Positions 15,385 through 23,658 of a stretch of DNA of 36,441 nt are shown here, in pieces. Positions within the stretch are counted from its first letter, which is position 1. Each line of letters starts with the position of its first letter. Made by a program: the position numbers and the translations under genes. This stretch comes from Deltaproteobacteria bacterium (GTDB lineage: Bacteria; Desulfobacterota; Dissulfuribacteria; Dissulfuribacterales; Sh68). The stretch lies in assembly GCA_021787835.1 (NCBI GenBank), contig JAJYLJ010000008.1, positions 1 through 36,441 of the forward strand, given 5' to 3'. The notes under the pieces were generated by a model. The model was given only the letters and a program-made list of their open reading frames with translations. It did not search any database and had not been told where the DNA came from.

Positions 15385-17364
15385 ATGAAAGACAATCAAT
15401 CCAGCCTCATTAAAATAACCCTTCCGGACAAGACCGTGGTTGAGACAGGAAAAGGGGTCAGCGCCGGCGAATTCATCAAGGGTATTTTGAGCGGGAAGAA
15501 GGCGAAGGAGGTAATGCTTGCAAGGATTGACGGCGAGCTGAGAGACCTTTCGACCCCGCTTACAGATGACTGCGCCCTTGAGGCCGTCTTCTCTGAAGGT
15601 GACGACGCGCTTCAGGTATTGAGGCATACCACGGCCCATGTCATGGCCCAGGCCGTCAAGGAACTCTTTCCTGGCGCAAGGCTGGCGATAGGGCCTGCGA
15701 TTGAGCATGGGTTTTATTATGATTTTGATTATGAAAAGAGTTTTACGCCCAATGACCTCGAGAAGATCGAGAGCAGGATGCGCGAGATCATAAAGGCTGC
15801 CATCCCGATAGTCAGGGAAGATGTTTCCCTGTCAGAGGCCAGAAGACGGTTTGACGCCATAGGGGAGTCCTTTAAGCTCGAGCTTCTGGAAGAGCTTGAT
15901 GCCTATGGCCTGGATACGGTTTCCTTGTATGGCCAAGGGGATTTTTTGGACCTTTGCCGGGGGCCGCACCTTCCGGACACGGGGCATATCCCGGCGTTCA
16001 AGCTTACAGGGGTGGCAGGCGCCTATTGGAAGGGGGATGAAAAACGGCCCATGCTCCAGCGTATCTATGGCGCGGCCTTTTTTGACCAGAAGGCTCTGAA
16101 GGCATATCTTGATCGCCTTGAGGAGGCCAAGAGACGCGACCACCGGCGTCTAGGAAAGGAGCTTGAGCTGTTCTCAATCGAGGAAGAGATCGGTCCAGGC
16201 CTGATCCTTTGGCACCCAAGAGGCGGAACGGTCCGCAAGGTCATGGAAGACTTCTGGCGCGACGAACACCTCCGACGCGGTTACAGCATCCTTTATACGC
16301 CACATATGGCAAGGCGCGATCTGTGGAAGACCAGCGGGCACCTCGATTTTTACAAGGACAGCATGTACGCTCCGATGGAGATAGACGAGGTAAGCTATCA
16401 GATAAAACCCATGAATTGCCCGTTTCACATCGCCATATACAACTCGAGGAGGCGCAGTTACAGGGAATTTCCTCTTCGCTGGTGTGAACTCGGCACCGTC
16501 TATCGCTACGAGCGCACGGGCACGCTCCACGGCCTCATGAGGGTCCGCGGTTTCACGCAGGATGACGCCCACATATTCTGCCGTCCGGATCAGCTCCAGA
16601 GCGAGATACACGAGATACTTGAAATGACCCTTTATGTGCTCAGGGTCTTTGGATTTGACCGTTATGATATTTATCTTTCCACCAGACCCGAAAAATATGT
16701 CGGCACCGAAGAAAACTGGCAGCGGGCCACCGATGCGCTGAAAGATGCACTTGACGCCCAAGGGTTGCCCTATGAGATAGACCCTGGCGAGGGCGTATTT
16801 TATGGCCCTAAGATAGACATCAAGATCAAGGATTGCCTCGACCGATCATGGCAGTGCTCAACAATACAGGTGGATTTCAATTTACCCGAGAGGTTTAACG
16901 TGCGCTATGTAGGGGACGATAACCAGTCTGAGACCCCCATCATGATCCACAGGGCGCTCATGGGTTCTCTTGAGCGTTTCCTGGGCGTTCTGATTGAACA
17001 CTATGCGGGAGCCTTTCCATTTTGGTTGGCGCCGGTTCAGGTGGCCGTCCTGACCGTAACCGACAGGGCTGACGCCTGGGCTGGTTTTGTCGCCGGTGGA
17101 CTGAAAAACGCTGGCTTCAGGGCGGATACGGATTTCAGGAATGAAAAACTTGGGAAAAAGATAAGAGACGCCCAACTTTTAAAGATCCCTTACATGCTAA
17201 TTATTGGCGATAATGAGGTGGAGAAAAAACTCATAACCCCGAGGACGAGGGGCGGCGATAACCTTCCGGCAGTTAATATAGAGGAATTTATAAAATATAT
17301 CGATAAAGAGAAGAAGGCCTCTTCCGGAGCAGTGATAAGGTCTGGCAACGCCGGTCTTTCTTGA
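15385..17364 (+). CDS. thrS: Threonine-tRNA ligase
   Basis: A class II synthetase charging tRNA-Thr. The domains in order are TGS (about residues 8-70), the editing domain with HxxxH (His81-x3-His85, in LRHTTAHVMAQA), the catalytic core with a zinc Cys at 345 (MNCPFH) and motifs 2 and 3, and a C-terminal anticodon-binding domain. It has 659 residues, normal. ATG 15385 has no obvious ribosome site, but TATAAT lies at 15376-15381, so initiation may be unusual (see findings). It heads the thrS-infC-rpmI-rplT-pheS-pheT-ihfA block, the same order as in E. coli and many other bacteria. Confidence 0.96.
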   Translation: MKDNQSSLIKITLPDKTVVETGKGVSAGEFIKGILSGKKAKEVMLARIDGELRDLSTPLTDDCALEAVFSEGDDALQVLRHTTAHVMAQAVKELFPGARLAIGPAIEHGFYYDFDYEKSFTPNDLEKIESRMREIIKAAIPIVREDVSLSEARRRFDAIGESFKLELLEELDAYGLDTVSLYGQGDFLDLCRGPHLPDTGHIPAFKLTGVAGAYWKGDEKRPMLQRIYGAAFFDQKALKAYLDRLEEAKRRDHRRLGKELELFSIEEEIGPGLILWHPRGGTVRKVMEDFWRDEHLRRGYSILYTPHMARRDLWKTSGHLDFYKDSMYAPMEIDEVSYQIKPMNCPFHIAIYNSRRRSYREFPLRWCELGTVYRYERTGTLHGLMRVRGFTQDDAHIFCRPDQLQSEIHEILEMTLYVLRVFGFDRYDIYLSTRPEKYVGTEENWQRATDALKDALDAQGLPYEIDPGEGVFYGPKIDIKIKDCLDRSWQCSTIQVDFNLPERFNVRYVGDDNQSETPIMIHRALMGSLERFLGVLIEHYAGAFPFWLAPVQVAVLTVTDRADAWAGFVAGGLKNAGFRADTDFRNEKLGKKIRDAQLLKIPYMLIIGDNEVEKKLITPRTRGGDNLPAVNIEEFIKYIDKEKKASSGAVIRSGNAGLS

Positions 17365-17436
17365 GGATAGCGGGCCTGATGTTGGCGCAGGGATAGGGTT
17401 ATGGTTGTGGTTCTTTTTAAGTTTTCTTGAGGGTGT

Positions 17437-17480
17437 GGCAAGATGACATTTCTTGGGCGGCCTCCACTTGTCATTTTGCC
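17437..17480 (+). promoter_or_regulatory. Long hairpin in the thrS-infC gap
   Basis: GGCAAGATGACA (17437-17448) pairs with TGTCATTTTGCC (17469-17480) over 12 bases with one G-U, enclosing a 20-base loop. No T-run follows directly (TTAATAAAG), so it may be a processing site, an mRNA stabiliser or part of an infC leader. A -10-like TATAAT is present further on at 17510-17515, so infC may also have its own promoter. Confidence 0.4.
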
Positions 17481-17545
17481 TTAATAAAGTTATACAGACG
17501 ATGACCTTTTATAATGGTGCTCGGTTTCTTTAAGGGAGGTGTGGT

Positions 17546-18064
17546 ATAGCAAAAGAAAATTCAACCAATGTAAACCAGGAGATCAGGGCCTCGGAGGTCC
17601 GTCTTATAGGGGCTGCCGGAGAGCAGTTGGGGATAATGTCTATTAAAGATGCCCTCATTAAGGCCTCGGAGGTCGGGCTTGATTTGGTGGAGGTTGCATC
17701 AGTGGCAAAGCCTTCGGTTTGCCGTATTATGGACTATGGAAAGTATAAATATGAACAGAACAAAAAGGCCCAGGAGGCCAGGAAAAAACAAGTCCATATC
17801 CAGGTAAAAGAGATAAAGCTCCGTCCTCGGACAGATGTGCACGATCTGGATGTCAAGAGAAAACACATCAGGGATTTTCTAAAAGATGGGAACAAGGTCA
17901 AGGTCACGGTCCGGTTCAGGGGCAGGGAGATAGTCCACAAGAGTATCGGTCTCGAGATACTTAACAGGCTTTCCGAGGAGCTATCGGATGTAGCGGTGAG
18001 CGACGGCACGCCCAGCATGGAAGGCGCTACGCTACATATAATTTTATCTCCCAAGAGGGAATGA
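17546..18064 (+). CDS. infC: Translation initiation factor IF-3 (apparent AUA start codon)
   Basis: IF-3 keeps the 30S subunit free and checks start-codon pairing. The N-terminal domain signature (NQEIRASEVRLIGAAGEQLG) and the C-terminal domain (VKEIKLRPRTDVHDLDVKRK ... KVKVTVRFRGRE) are complete. The first canonical start codon in frame is TTG at 17627, which would cut off most of the conserved N-terminal signature. The in-frame stop upstream is at 17531. Between them, ATA at 17546 sits 5 bases after a strong AAGGGAGGTG, giving I/M-A-K-E-N and 172 residues. IF-3 genes are known for rare start codons (AUU in E. coli) that allow feedback control by IF-3 itself. Confidence 0.9.
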   Translation: MAKENSTNVNQEIRASEVRLIGAAGEQLGIMSIKDALIKASEVGLDLVEVASVAKPSVCRIMDYGKYKYEQNKKAQEARKKQVHIQVKEIKLRPRTDVHDLDVKRKHIRDFLKDGNKVKVTVRFRGREIVHKSIGLEILNRLSEELSDVAVSDGTPSMEGATLHIILSPKRE

Positions 18065-18111
18065 TCCGGTGCGCCGTCTATGGCCAGGGATAAATAGAGG
18101 TGATAAAGACA

Positions 18112-18309
18112 ATGAGAAAATTAAAGACAAAACGTTCCGCTGCAAAGCGGTTTAAGACGACCGGCACGGGCAAGTTTGTATCCAACAGGCCTTGCAAGAG
18201 CCACTTGTTGACGCATAAATCGCGGAAGAGAAAGAGAAACCTGAGGAAGGACGTCGTGGTCTCATCCGAGATGACCAGCGCACTCAAGCGCATGATGCCA
18301 TATCTGTAA
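18112..18309 (+). CDS. rpmI: Ribosomal protein bL35
   Basis: A small, very basic protein of the large ribosomal subunit. It has 65 residues beginning [20 protein letters not shown], with the typical [16 protein letters not shown] core. ATG 18112 has AGAGGTGA eight bases upstream; an earlier in-frame ATA/ATG stretch from 18100 is not needed. It lies between infC and rplT in the conserved order. Confidence 0.96.
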   Translation: MRKLKTKRSAAKRFKTTGTGKFVSNRPCKSHLLTHKSRKRKRNLRKDVVVSSEMTSALKRMMPYL

Positions 18310-18373
18310 TTATGTGTATTGTCAGTAAACAAGTTATAAAATTTAGTTGTTAGATTAGACAGGAGTTATCGCT

Positions 18374-18724
18374 ATGCCAAGGGTTAAAAGAGGCTTCAAG
18401 GCCCGTCACCGCCGCAAAAAAATATTAAAGATGGCCAAGGGCTATATGGGTGCCAGGCACCGTTGCTTCAAGCAGGCCAAGGAGACCGTTGAGAAGGGTT
18501 TGTGCTACGCATTCCGTGACAGAAAGGCCAAGAAGCGCAGCTATCGCGGACTTTGGATAGTCAGGGTCAACGCCGCATGCAGACAAAACAATATTTCCTA
18601 CAGCCGTTTTATGAGCGGTTTAAAAAAAGCGGAAATCGGTGTTGACCGGAAGATACTTGCCGACCTTGCCGTCATGGACCCGGCGGCGTTTTCAGCTTTG
18701 GTCGGCAGGGCCAAGGCCGCTTAG
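18374..18724 (+). CDS. rplT: Ribosomal protein bL20
   Basis: Large-subunit protein that binds 23S rRNA early in assembly and in several bacteria represses its own operon. It has 116 residues starting [20 protein letters not shown], then [15 protein letters not shown], exact family pattern and length. The ribosome site is ACAGGAG before ATG 18374. Confidence 0.97.
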   Translation: MPRVKRGFKARHRRKKILKMAKGYMGARHRCFKQAKETVEKGLCYAFRDRKAKKRSYRGLWIVRVNAACRQNNISYSRFMSGLKKAEIGVDRKILADLAVMDPAAFSALVGRAKAA

Positions 18725-18774
18725 TTTTGTCTGGGCCGTGCGCCGGAATTTGGACAAATGAAAGCCCTGAATAA

Positions 18775-19785
18775 ATGATCGATCGGCTGAAGGAGATCAG
18801 AGAAAGGGCCTTGAGTGCAATAGAAGCCGTATCGACTTCTGAGGATATTGATAAAATACGCACCGATTTTCTTGGCCGCAAAGGTGCATTGACCATGCTC
18901 TTAAGGGGGCTTGGCGCCATACCGCCTGATGAGCGGCCAAAGGCCGGCCAGCTTGCCAATGCCATCAAGGGCGAGATAGAAGAGGCGTTATCCGGAAAGA
19001 GCGGGATATTGAGCCGAGGAGAGGCCGCTTCAAAGATAGCCGGCCTTGATCTTACGCTTCCTGGCAGGAGGCGCCCTGTGGGGAGTCTTCATCCAGTCAC
19101 CCAGGTAATGGCCGAGATAGCTTCTATCTTTAGGCGCATGGGTTTTGCCGTTGCCATAGGTCCTGAGATCGAATCGGATTTTTACAATTTCGAGGCCTTG
19201 AACATCCCATCCGATCATCCGGCAAGGGATATGCAAGACACCTTTTATGTGGACGAAAAGATACTGCTTCGCACCCACACCTCCCCAATACAAGTCCGCA
19301 CCATGCAGAGGTGCCGGCCGCCTCTGCGGATAATCGCCCCAGGCAAGGTCTACCGCTGCGACTCAGATGTAACGCATACGCCCATGTTCCACCAGGTGGA
19401 AGGCCTTATGGTCGATAGGCATGTTACATTTGCAGATCTCAAGGGGATATTGACCTATTTTATCCAAGATATATTCGGTTCTGATACGCAGGTGCGTTTC
19501 AGGCCGAGTTTTTTCCCTTTTACAGAGCCGAGCGCCGAGGTGGATATCCAGTGTGTCATGTGCAGGGGGGCGGGCTGCCGTGTTTGCTCAAGGACGGGCT
19601 GGCTAGAGGTGCTGGGCGCCGGCATGGTTCACCCACAGGTCTTTAGAAATGTCGGCTATGATACGGAAGAGTTTTCGGGTTTTGCCTTTGGTCTGGGGGT
19701 GGAGAGGATCGCCATGCTTAAATACGGCATTGACGACATCCGCCTTTTTTATGAAAATGACCTCAGATTCCTGAATCAGTTTTAA
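18775..19785 (+). CDS. pheS: Phenylalanine-tRNA ligase alpha subunit
   Basis: Catalytic subunit of the alpha2-beta2 class II enzyme that charges tRNA-Phe. The N-terminal coiled-coil is at about residues 1-90; the core begins near HPVTQVMAEIASIFRRMGF. Motif 2 lies around KVYRCDSDVTHTPMFHQVEG and motif 3 around FAFGLGVERIAMLKYGI. A cysteine cluster (CVMCRGAGCRVC) is the usual one in this family. It has 336 residues. pheT starts 12 bases downstream. Confidence 0.96.
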   Translation: MIDRLKEIRERALSAIEAVSTSEDIDKIRTDFLGRKGALTMLLRGLGAIPPDERPKAGQLANAIKGEIEEALSGKSGILSRGEAASKIAGLDLTLPGRRRPVGSLHPVTQVMAEIASIFRRMGFAVAIGPEIESDFYNFEALNIPSDHPARDMQDTFYVDEKILLRTHTSPIQVRTMQRCRPPLRIIAPGKVYRCDSDVTHTPMFHQVEGLMVDRHVTFADLKGILTYFIQDIFGSDTQVRFRPSFFPFTEPSAEVDIQCVMCRGAGCRVCSRTGWLEVLGAGMVHPQVFRNVGYDTEEFSGFAFGLGVERIAMLKYGIDDIRLFYENDLRFLNQF

Positions 19786-19797
19786 ACCGGTGAAGAC

Positions 19798-21879
19798 ATG
19801 CGTATCCTTACATCCTGGTTGAGGGAATTTGTCAGTTTCGACACATCTGTCGAGCAATTGGCCGAGGATCTGACGCTCGGCGGATTTGAAATAGAGGCTG
19901 TTGAGCCATGCGGCAAGGATTTTGTCCTTGACATCTCGATAACCCCCAACCGTCCTGATTGCCTGAGCGTTTTGGGTATAGCCAGGGAGGTTGCAGCCAT
20001 TTACGGCCTCCCCCTCACCGATCCGTTTGATGAATCAGGGGCCTCTGGTTTTGTCCGGCAAGGTGCGGCTGGTCTGGGTATTGCCATAGAGGCGCCAGAA
20101 TCCTGTCCAAGATATACGGCCGCGATCCTGGATGGCGTGAATATAGGCCCCTCCCCCGATTGGCTGAAGGTGCGTCTTGAGGCAGGCGGAATAAGGCCTA
20201 TAAACAACGTAGTGGATGTCACGAATTATGTACTGCTTGAACGGGGTCAGCCCCTTCACGCCTTTGATCTTGACAGGCTCAATGGTCCGAGGGTGATCGT
20301 CCGCAATGCAAGACAGGCGGAAAGCCTTGTAACTATTGATGGCAGGCAGAGACATCTTGCCTCTGAGATGCTTGTGATTGCAGATGAGGACGGGCCTGTT
20401 GCGGTAGCCGGAGTCATCGGCGGAGAAGACACGGAGGTCGGCGCCCATACAAGGCGCATCCTCCTTGAGAGCGCGTATTTCATCCCGTCACAGGTAAGAC
20501 GCACTGCCAAGGCGCTCAAGATCTCCACTGAGGCCTCATACAGGTTTGAGCGGGGGACAGACCCGCAGGGCGTTATAAGCGCGTTAAAGCGTGCGGCAGT
20601 GCTTATCTTGGATATTGCAGGTGCCAGGTCAGCGGAATTCAAAGATGTATATCCATGTCCGGCGGGTGGGCGTACTATAGGCCTGAGACCGGCCAGGGTG
20701 GAAAGACTGCTCGGCGTCGCCATCGGCGGCGCCCATATCGTTGCAATGCTTAAGACCCTTGGGCTTTTGCTTGAGAGAGAGGCCGAGGGGTGTCTTTATT
20801 TTTCGATTCCTTCCTATCGCCATGATCTCGTCGAGGAGGCCGATCTTATCGAAGAGGTTGCAAGGCTTTATGGCTATGGGAATATAGCCTCTACGATACC
20901 AGAGGCCGGTATAGCCGTTGATATTGAAGGGTACCGGCAGCCGCCGCACGATAGGGCCAGGCGGATACTTGTATCGCAGGGGATGAGCGAGATTATTTCA
21001 TATAGTTTTTTATCTGACAAGGAGATCAGCCGTCTTGGATTAAATGTTTCAGACCCGAGATCCAGCATGGTAAGGCTTAAGAATCCACTGAGCGAAGACC
21101 TCGCTGTAATGAGGACGAGCCTTTTGCCGCAGCTTTTTGGTGCCGTGGCCAGGAACCAGTCTCAGCGTAATATGGATCAGCGGCTTTTTGAGATTGGGGC
21201 CGTGTTTCTTGGCAAGGGCGCAGGTCTGCTCCCGGATGAAGAATGCAGGGTGGCAGCCGTATTGTCTGGCGCCCGGAACCAGGCGTCATGGGCATGGAGC
21301 GTGGAGCCAGTTGATGTCTTTGACATCAAGGGTGTCATGGAGGAATTGTTGAAGGGGTTTTTTATAAACCGATGGACGCTTGAGCCCGGCACACCCGGTG
21401 ATCCGTTTTATCTTTCTGGGGCATCGGCAAGGATTGTCGATGCAGGAGGGGCGGGAGAGCTAGGCACATTCGGCGAGGTTGCGCCGGATATCCTTGCCGA
21501 ATGGGGTATAGAAGGCCGCCTCTTCGCCTTTGACCTGTCGGTCGACAGGCTTGACAAGGCCGCCTCTTCTCGTCCGCAGTTTATGCCTTTGCCCAGGTTC
21601 CCGGCGGTTGAAAGGGATGTCGCCCTTATAATATCAGACTCTATCCCCGCCAGGGATGTCTTGGATTTTGTCCGTGGCTGCGGTCCGGAATTCCTGGAAG
21701 ATGTGGAGATTTTTGATGTTTACGCCGGCAGCCCCATTCCAAAGGGCTCAAAGAGTCTGGGGCTGAGGCTTAGATATAGGGCGGCAGAACGCACGCTTTC
21801 CGAAGAAGAGGTGTCGGGGCCTCATGATGGGCTGGTAGGCCTGGCTCTCAAGAGATTTGATGCAAGCTTAAGGGGATGA
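19798..21879 (+). CDS. pheT: Phenylalanine-tRNA ligase beta subunit, short form lacking the EMAP/tRNA-binding domain
   Basis: Structural and editing subunit partner of PheS. The protein starts as expected (MRILTSWLREFVSF ... LTLGGFEIEAVEP). It then passes within a few residues to FVLDISITPNRPDCLSVLGI, which in a standard bacterial PheT lies about 110 residues further on. The EMAP/OB-fold tRNA-binding domain (B2) is therefore missing. The rest is normal: B3/B4 editing region (PINNVVDVTNYVLLERGQP, HAFDL, TEASYRFERGTDP), B5, the pseudo-catalytic domain and a C-terminal FDX-ACB domain (FPAVERDVALII to the end). It has 693 residues against about 790-800. The frame is intact with no sign of an assembly gap. 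The stop overlaps the ihfA start (ATGA). Confidence 0.95.
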   Translation: MRILTSWLREFVSFDTSVEQLAEDLTLGGFEIEAVEPCGKDFVLDISITPNRPDCLSVLGIAREVAAIYGLPLTDPFDESGASGFVRQGAAGLGIAIEAPESCPRYTAAILDGVNIGPSPDWLKVRLEAGGIRPINNVVDVTNYVLLERGQPLHAFDLDRLNGPRVIVRNARQAESLVTIDGRQRHLASEMLVIADEDGPVAVAGVIGGEDTEVGAHTRRILLESAYFIPSQVRRTAKALKISTEASYRFERGTDPQGVISALKRAAVLILDIAGARSAEFKDVYPCPAGGRTIGLRPARVERLLGVAIGGAHIVAMLKTLGLLLEREAEGCLYFSIPSYRHDLVEEADLIEEVARLYGYGNIASTIPEAGIAVDIEGYRQPPHDRARRILVSQGMSEIISYSFLSDKEISRLGLNVSDPRSSMVRLKNPLSEDLAVMRTSLLPQLFGAVARNQSQRNMDQRLFEIGAVFLGKGAGLLPDEECRVAAVLSGARNQASWAWSVEPVDVFDIKGVMEELLKGFFINRWTLEPGTPGDPFYLSGASARIVDAGGAGELGTFGEVAPDILAEWGIEGRLFAFDLSVDRLDKAASSRPQFMPLPRFPAVERDVALIISDSIPARDVLDFVRGCGPEFLEDVEIFDVYAGSPIPKGSKSLGLRLRYRAAERTLSEEEVSGPHDGLVGLALKRFDASLRG

Positions 21880-22217
21880 TGGGCACCCTTACAAGACGCG
21901 GTATAGCAAGATATGTAAGCGGAGAACTTGGTTTTTCCGTCAGGGAGAGCCAGAAGCTGGTGGATATGCTCCTTGGAGAGATATGTTTGGCCCTCAAAGG
22001 GGGCGCTGCGGTGAAGATAGTAAAATTCGGCATATTCCGCCCTGTTGAAAAATCCGCCCGCATGGGAATGAGCCCTGTTGACGGAAAACCTATTGAGATA
22101 CCCCCCAGAAAGGCAGCGGCCTTCCGCCCCAGCAGGATACTCAAGGCGGTTGTAAATGGAGAACAAAGAGAAGAGATATTACCGGATCGGCGAGGTCAGC
22201 AGGCTGACCGGAGTTGA
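21876..22217 (+). CDS. ihfA: Integration host factor alpha-type / HU-family DNA-bending protein
   Basis: A small dimeric protein that bends DNA. The HU/IHF fold is clear: GFSVRESQKLVDMLLGEICL, AVKIVKFGIFRPVEKSAR, then the DNA-binding arm and FRPSRILKAV. The intercalating Pro of the arm is kept, but the usual RNP at that site reads MSP (GMSPVDGKPIEIPPRKAA). Its place directly after pheT, with an ATGA overlap, matches ihfA of gammaproteobacteria. It has 113 residues; the last ~20 form an extra tail created by a 62-base overlap with the next gene. A second ATG follows immediately at 21879. Confidence 0.88.
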   Translation: MMGTLTRRGIARYVSGELGFSVRESQKLVDMLLGEICLALKGGAAVKIVKFGIFRPVEKSARMGMSPVDGKPIEIPPRKAAAFRPSRILKAVVNGEQREEILPDRRGQQADRS

Positions 22218-22524
22218 CCAGCATGTGCTTCGTTACTGGGAGGGTGAATTCCGCGAGATTCGTCCGCGCAGGGTTGCTAAGCAGCGGCTGTACAGGGCCG
22301 AGGATATCAAGATAATCGAGCGCATCAAGGACCTTCTCTATAAAGATGGTTTTACGATAGCCGGTGCGAAGAAGAGGCTTATGGAAGACAGGAATCCGGT
22401 GGTTTCTGTGCAGGCTGAGCTCTTTCCTGATACCTGCTGCAAGGCTGAGCCGGAGGCCATTCTTGAAGATATAAGGCGTGGGCTTGTCTCTATCAAAAAA
22501 ATGCTGGAGGGCGCTGAGCGCTGA
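22156..22524 (+). CDS. MerR-family transcriptional regulator
   Basis: A 122-residue protein with a MerR-type winged helix at residues 8-75: YYRIGEVSRLTGVDQHVLRY, then WEGEFREIRPRR and RLYRAEDIKIIERIKDLL. The short C-terminal part has no cysteine metal-sensor loop like that of MerR or SoxR; CC at about 94-95 is not in such a loop. Genes of this type often follow ihfA in proteobacteria. The target is unknown. The start ATG lies within ihfA and the stop touches the pheA start. Confidence 0.9.
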   Translation: MENKEKRYYRIGEVSRLTGVDQHVLRYWEGEFREIRPRRVAKQRLYRAEDIKIIERIKDLLYKDGFTIAGAKKRLMEDRNPVVSVQAELFPDTCCKAEPEAILEDIRRGLVSIKKMLEGAER

Positions 22525-23619
22525 ATGGATGAATCTTTATTAAAGAGACTTGGCGAGCTTAGAAAGAGGATAGACAGGATAGATATCGAGATAGTCTTGC
22601 TTCTCAAGGAACGTTTGTCCATGGCCTTTGAGATCGGCAAGGCCAAGGCCGACGCCCGTCAAGACATGTTTGATCTCGGACGCGAACAGGAGGTCATGGA
22701 CAATATCCTTAGAGACAATGCGGGCGCGTTCCCGCCTGCAGTGCTAAAGGTCATCTTCAGCGAGATAATTTCTGCCTGCAGGAACGCCCAGAGGCCGTCG
22801 AAAGTGGGTTTCTTTGGTCCGGAGACGACATTTACACACATGGCTGCGACTAGATTTTTCGGTCACGCCCCATGCTTTGTCCCGCTCAACACCATAACAG
22901 ATGTCTTTGAGGAGGTGGAGAGGGGGCGCGTTGATTTCGGCGTAGTGCCCATGGAGAACTCCATCGAGGGCACGGTGTCGCTTACCTTGGACGGTTTCTG
23001 TGAATTTAAGGTTAAGGTATGCGGCGAGATATATCTGCCGATATCGCATGATTTGATGAGCCAGAGCGGTAGGATTGACAATATCAGAAGGATACTTTCG
23101 CATCCGCACGCCATAGCCCAATGCAGGATGTGGCTTCAGAAGAACTTGCCCGCCGTGCCGGTCGAAGAATTCGTAAGCACGGCTCAGGCGGCCAGGTGGG
23201 CCGCCGTGGATCCGTCGGTTGCGGCGATCGCCAGCCCGCTTGCGGCCAGTACATATAATCTCCAAACAGTGGCGAGACACATAGAGGATTTTGCTGGCAA
23301 CACCACGAGATTCCTGGTGTTGGGTCTTGAATGTCAAAAACCTAGCGGCAATGACAAGACGTCCATACTTTTAAGCCTTGAAGACAGGCCGGGCTCTCTC
23401 TATCAGCTCCTTGAGCCGCTGGCCAAGCGCGGGATAAATCTCACCAAGATTCAGTCGAGGCCGGTCAAGAACGAACCGTGGAGATATCTTTTTTATGTGG
23501 ACATAGCCGGCCACATCGATGACCCCAAGGTTAAAGAGGGCGTGGATGCCATAAAAGAAGGCTGCGCATTCCTTGAATGGCTCGGTTCGTATCCGCAGGG
23601 CAGCCTGGCCGAGGACTAG
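22525..23619 (+). CDS. pheA: Bifunctional chorismate mutase / prephenate dehydratase (P-protein)
   Basis: Converts chorismate to prephenate and then to phenylpyruvate for phenylalanine synthesis. A chorismate mutase type II helix bundle (residues 1-90, LGELRKRIDRIDIEIVLLL) is followed by the prephenate dehydratase domain (about 92-270: VGFFGPETTFTHMAA, VPMENSIEGTV, and DFAGNTTRFLVLG near its end). A C-terminal ACT domain follows (about 280-355, LEDRPGSLYQLLEPLAKRGI, then the ESRP-like QSRP). The ACT domain is expected to bind phenylalanine for feedback inhibition. It has 364 residues. The ATG directly follows the merR-like stop. Confidence 0.95.
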   Translation: MDESLLKRLGELRKRIDRIDIEIVLLLKERLSMAFEIGKAKADARQDMFDLGREQEVMDNILRDNAGAFPPAVLKVIFSEIISACRNAQRPSKVGFFGPETTFTHMAATRFFGHAPCFVPLNTITDVFEEVERGRVDFGVVPMENSIEGTVSLTLDGFCEFKVKVCGEIYLPISHDLMSQSGRIDNIRRILSHPHAIAQCRMWLQKNLPAVPVEEFVSTAQAARWAAVDPSVAAIASPLAASTYNLQTVARHIEDFAGNTTRFLVLGLECQKPSGNDKTSILLSLEDRPGSLYQLLEPLAKRGINLTKIQSRPVKNEPWRYLFYVDIAGHIDDPKVKEGVDAIKEGCAFLEWLGSYPQGSLAED

Positions 23620-23658
23620 ACGCATGACCGCGCTGTGTCTGGAGGGCCGTTGTCTTTG

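Noticed and set aside
17627-17635. IF-3 start at TTG 17627
   Set aside because: It would delete the conserved N-terminal EIRASEVRLIG segment. AAGGGAGGTG is placed for ATA 17546 instead.
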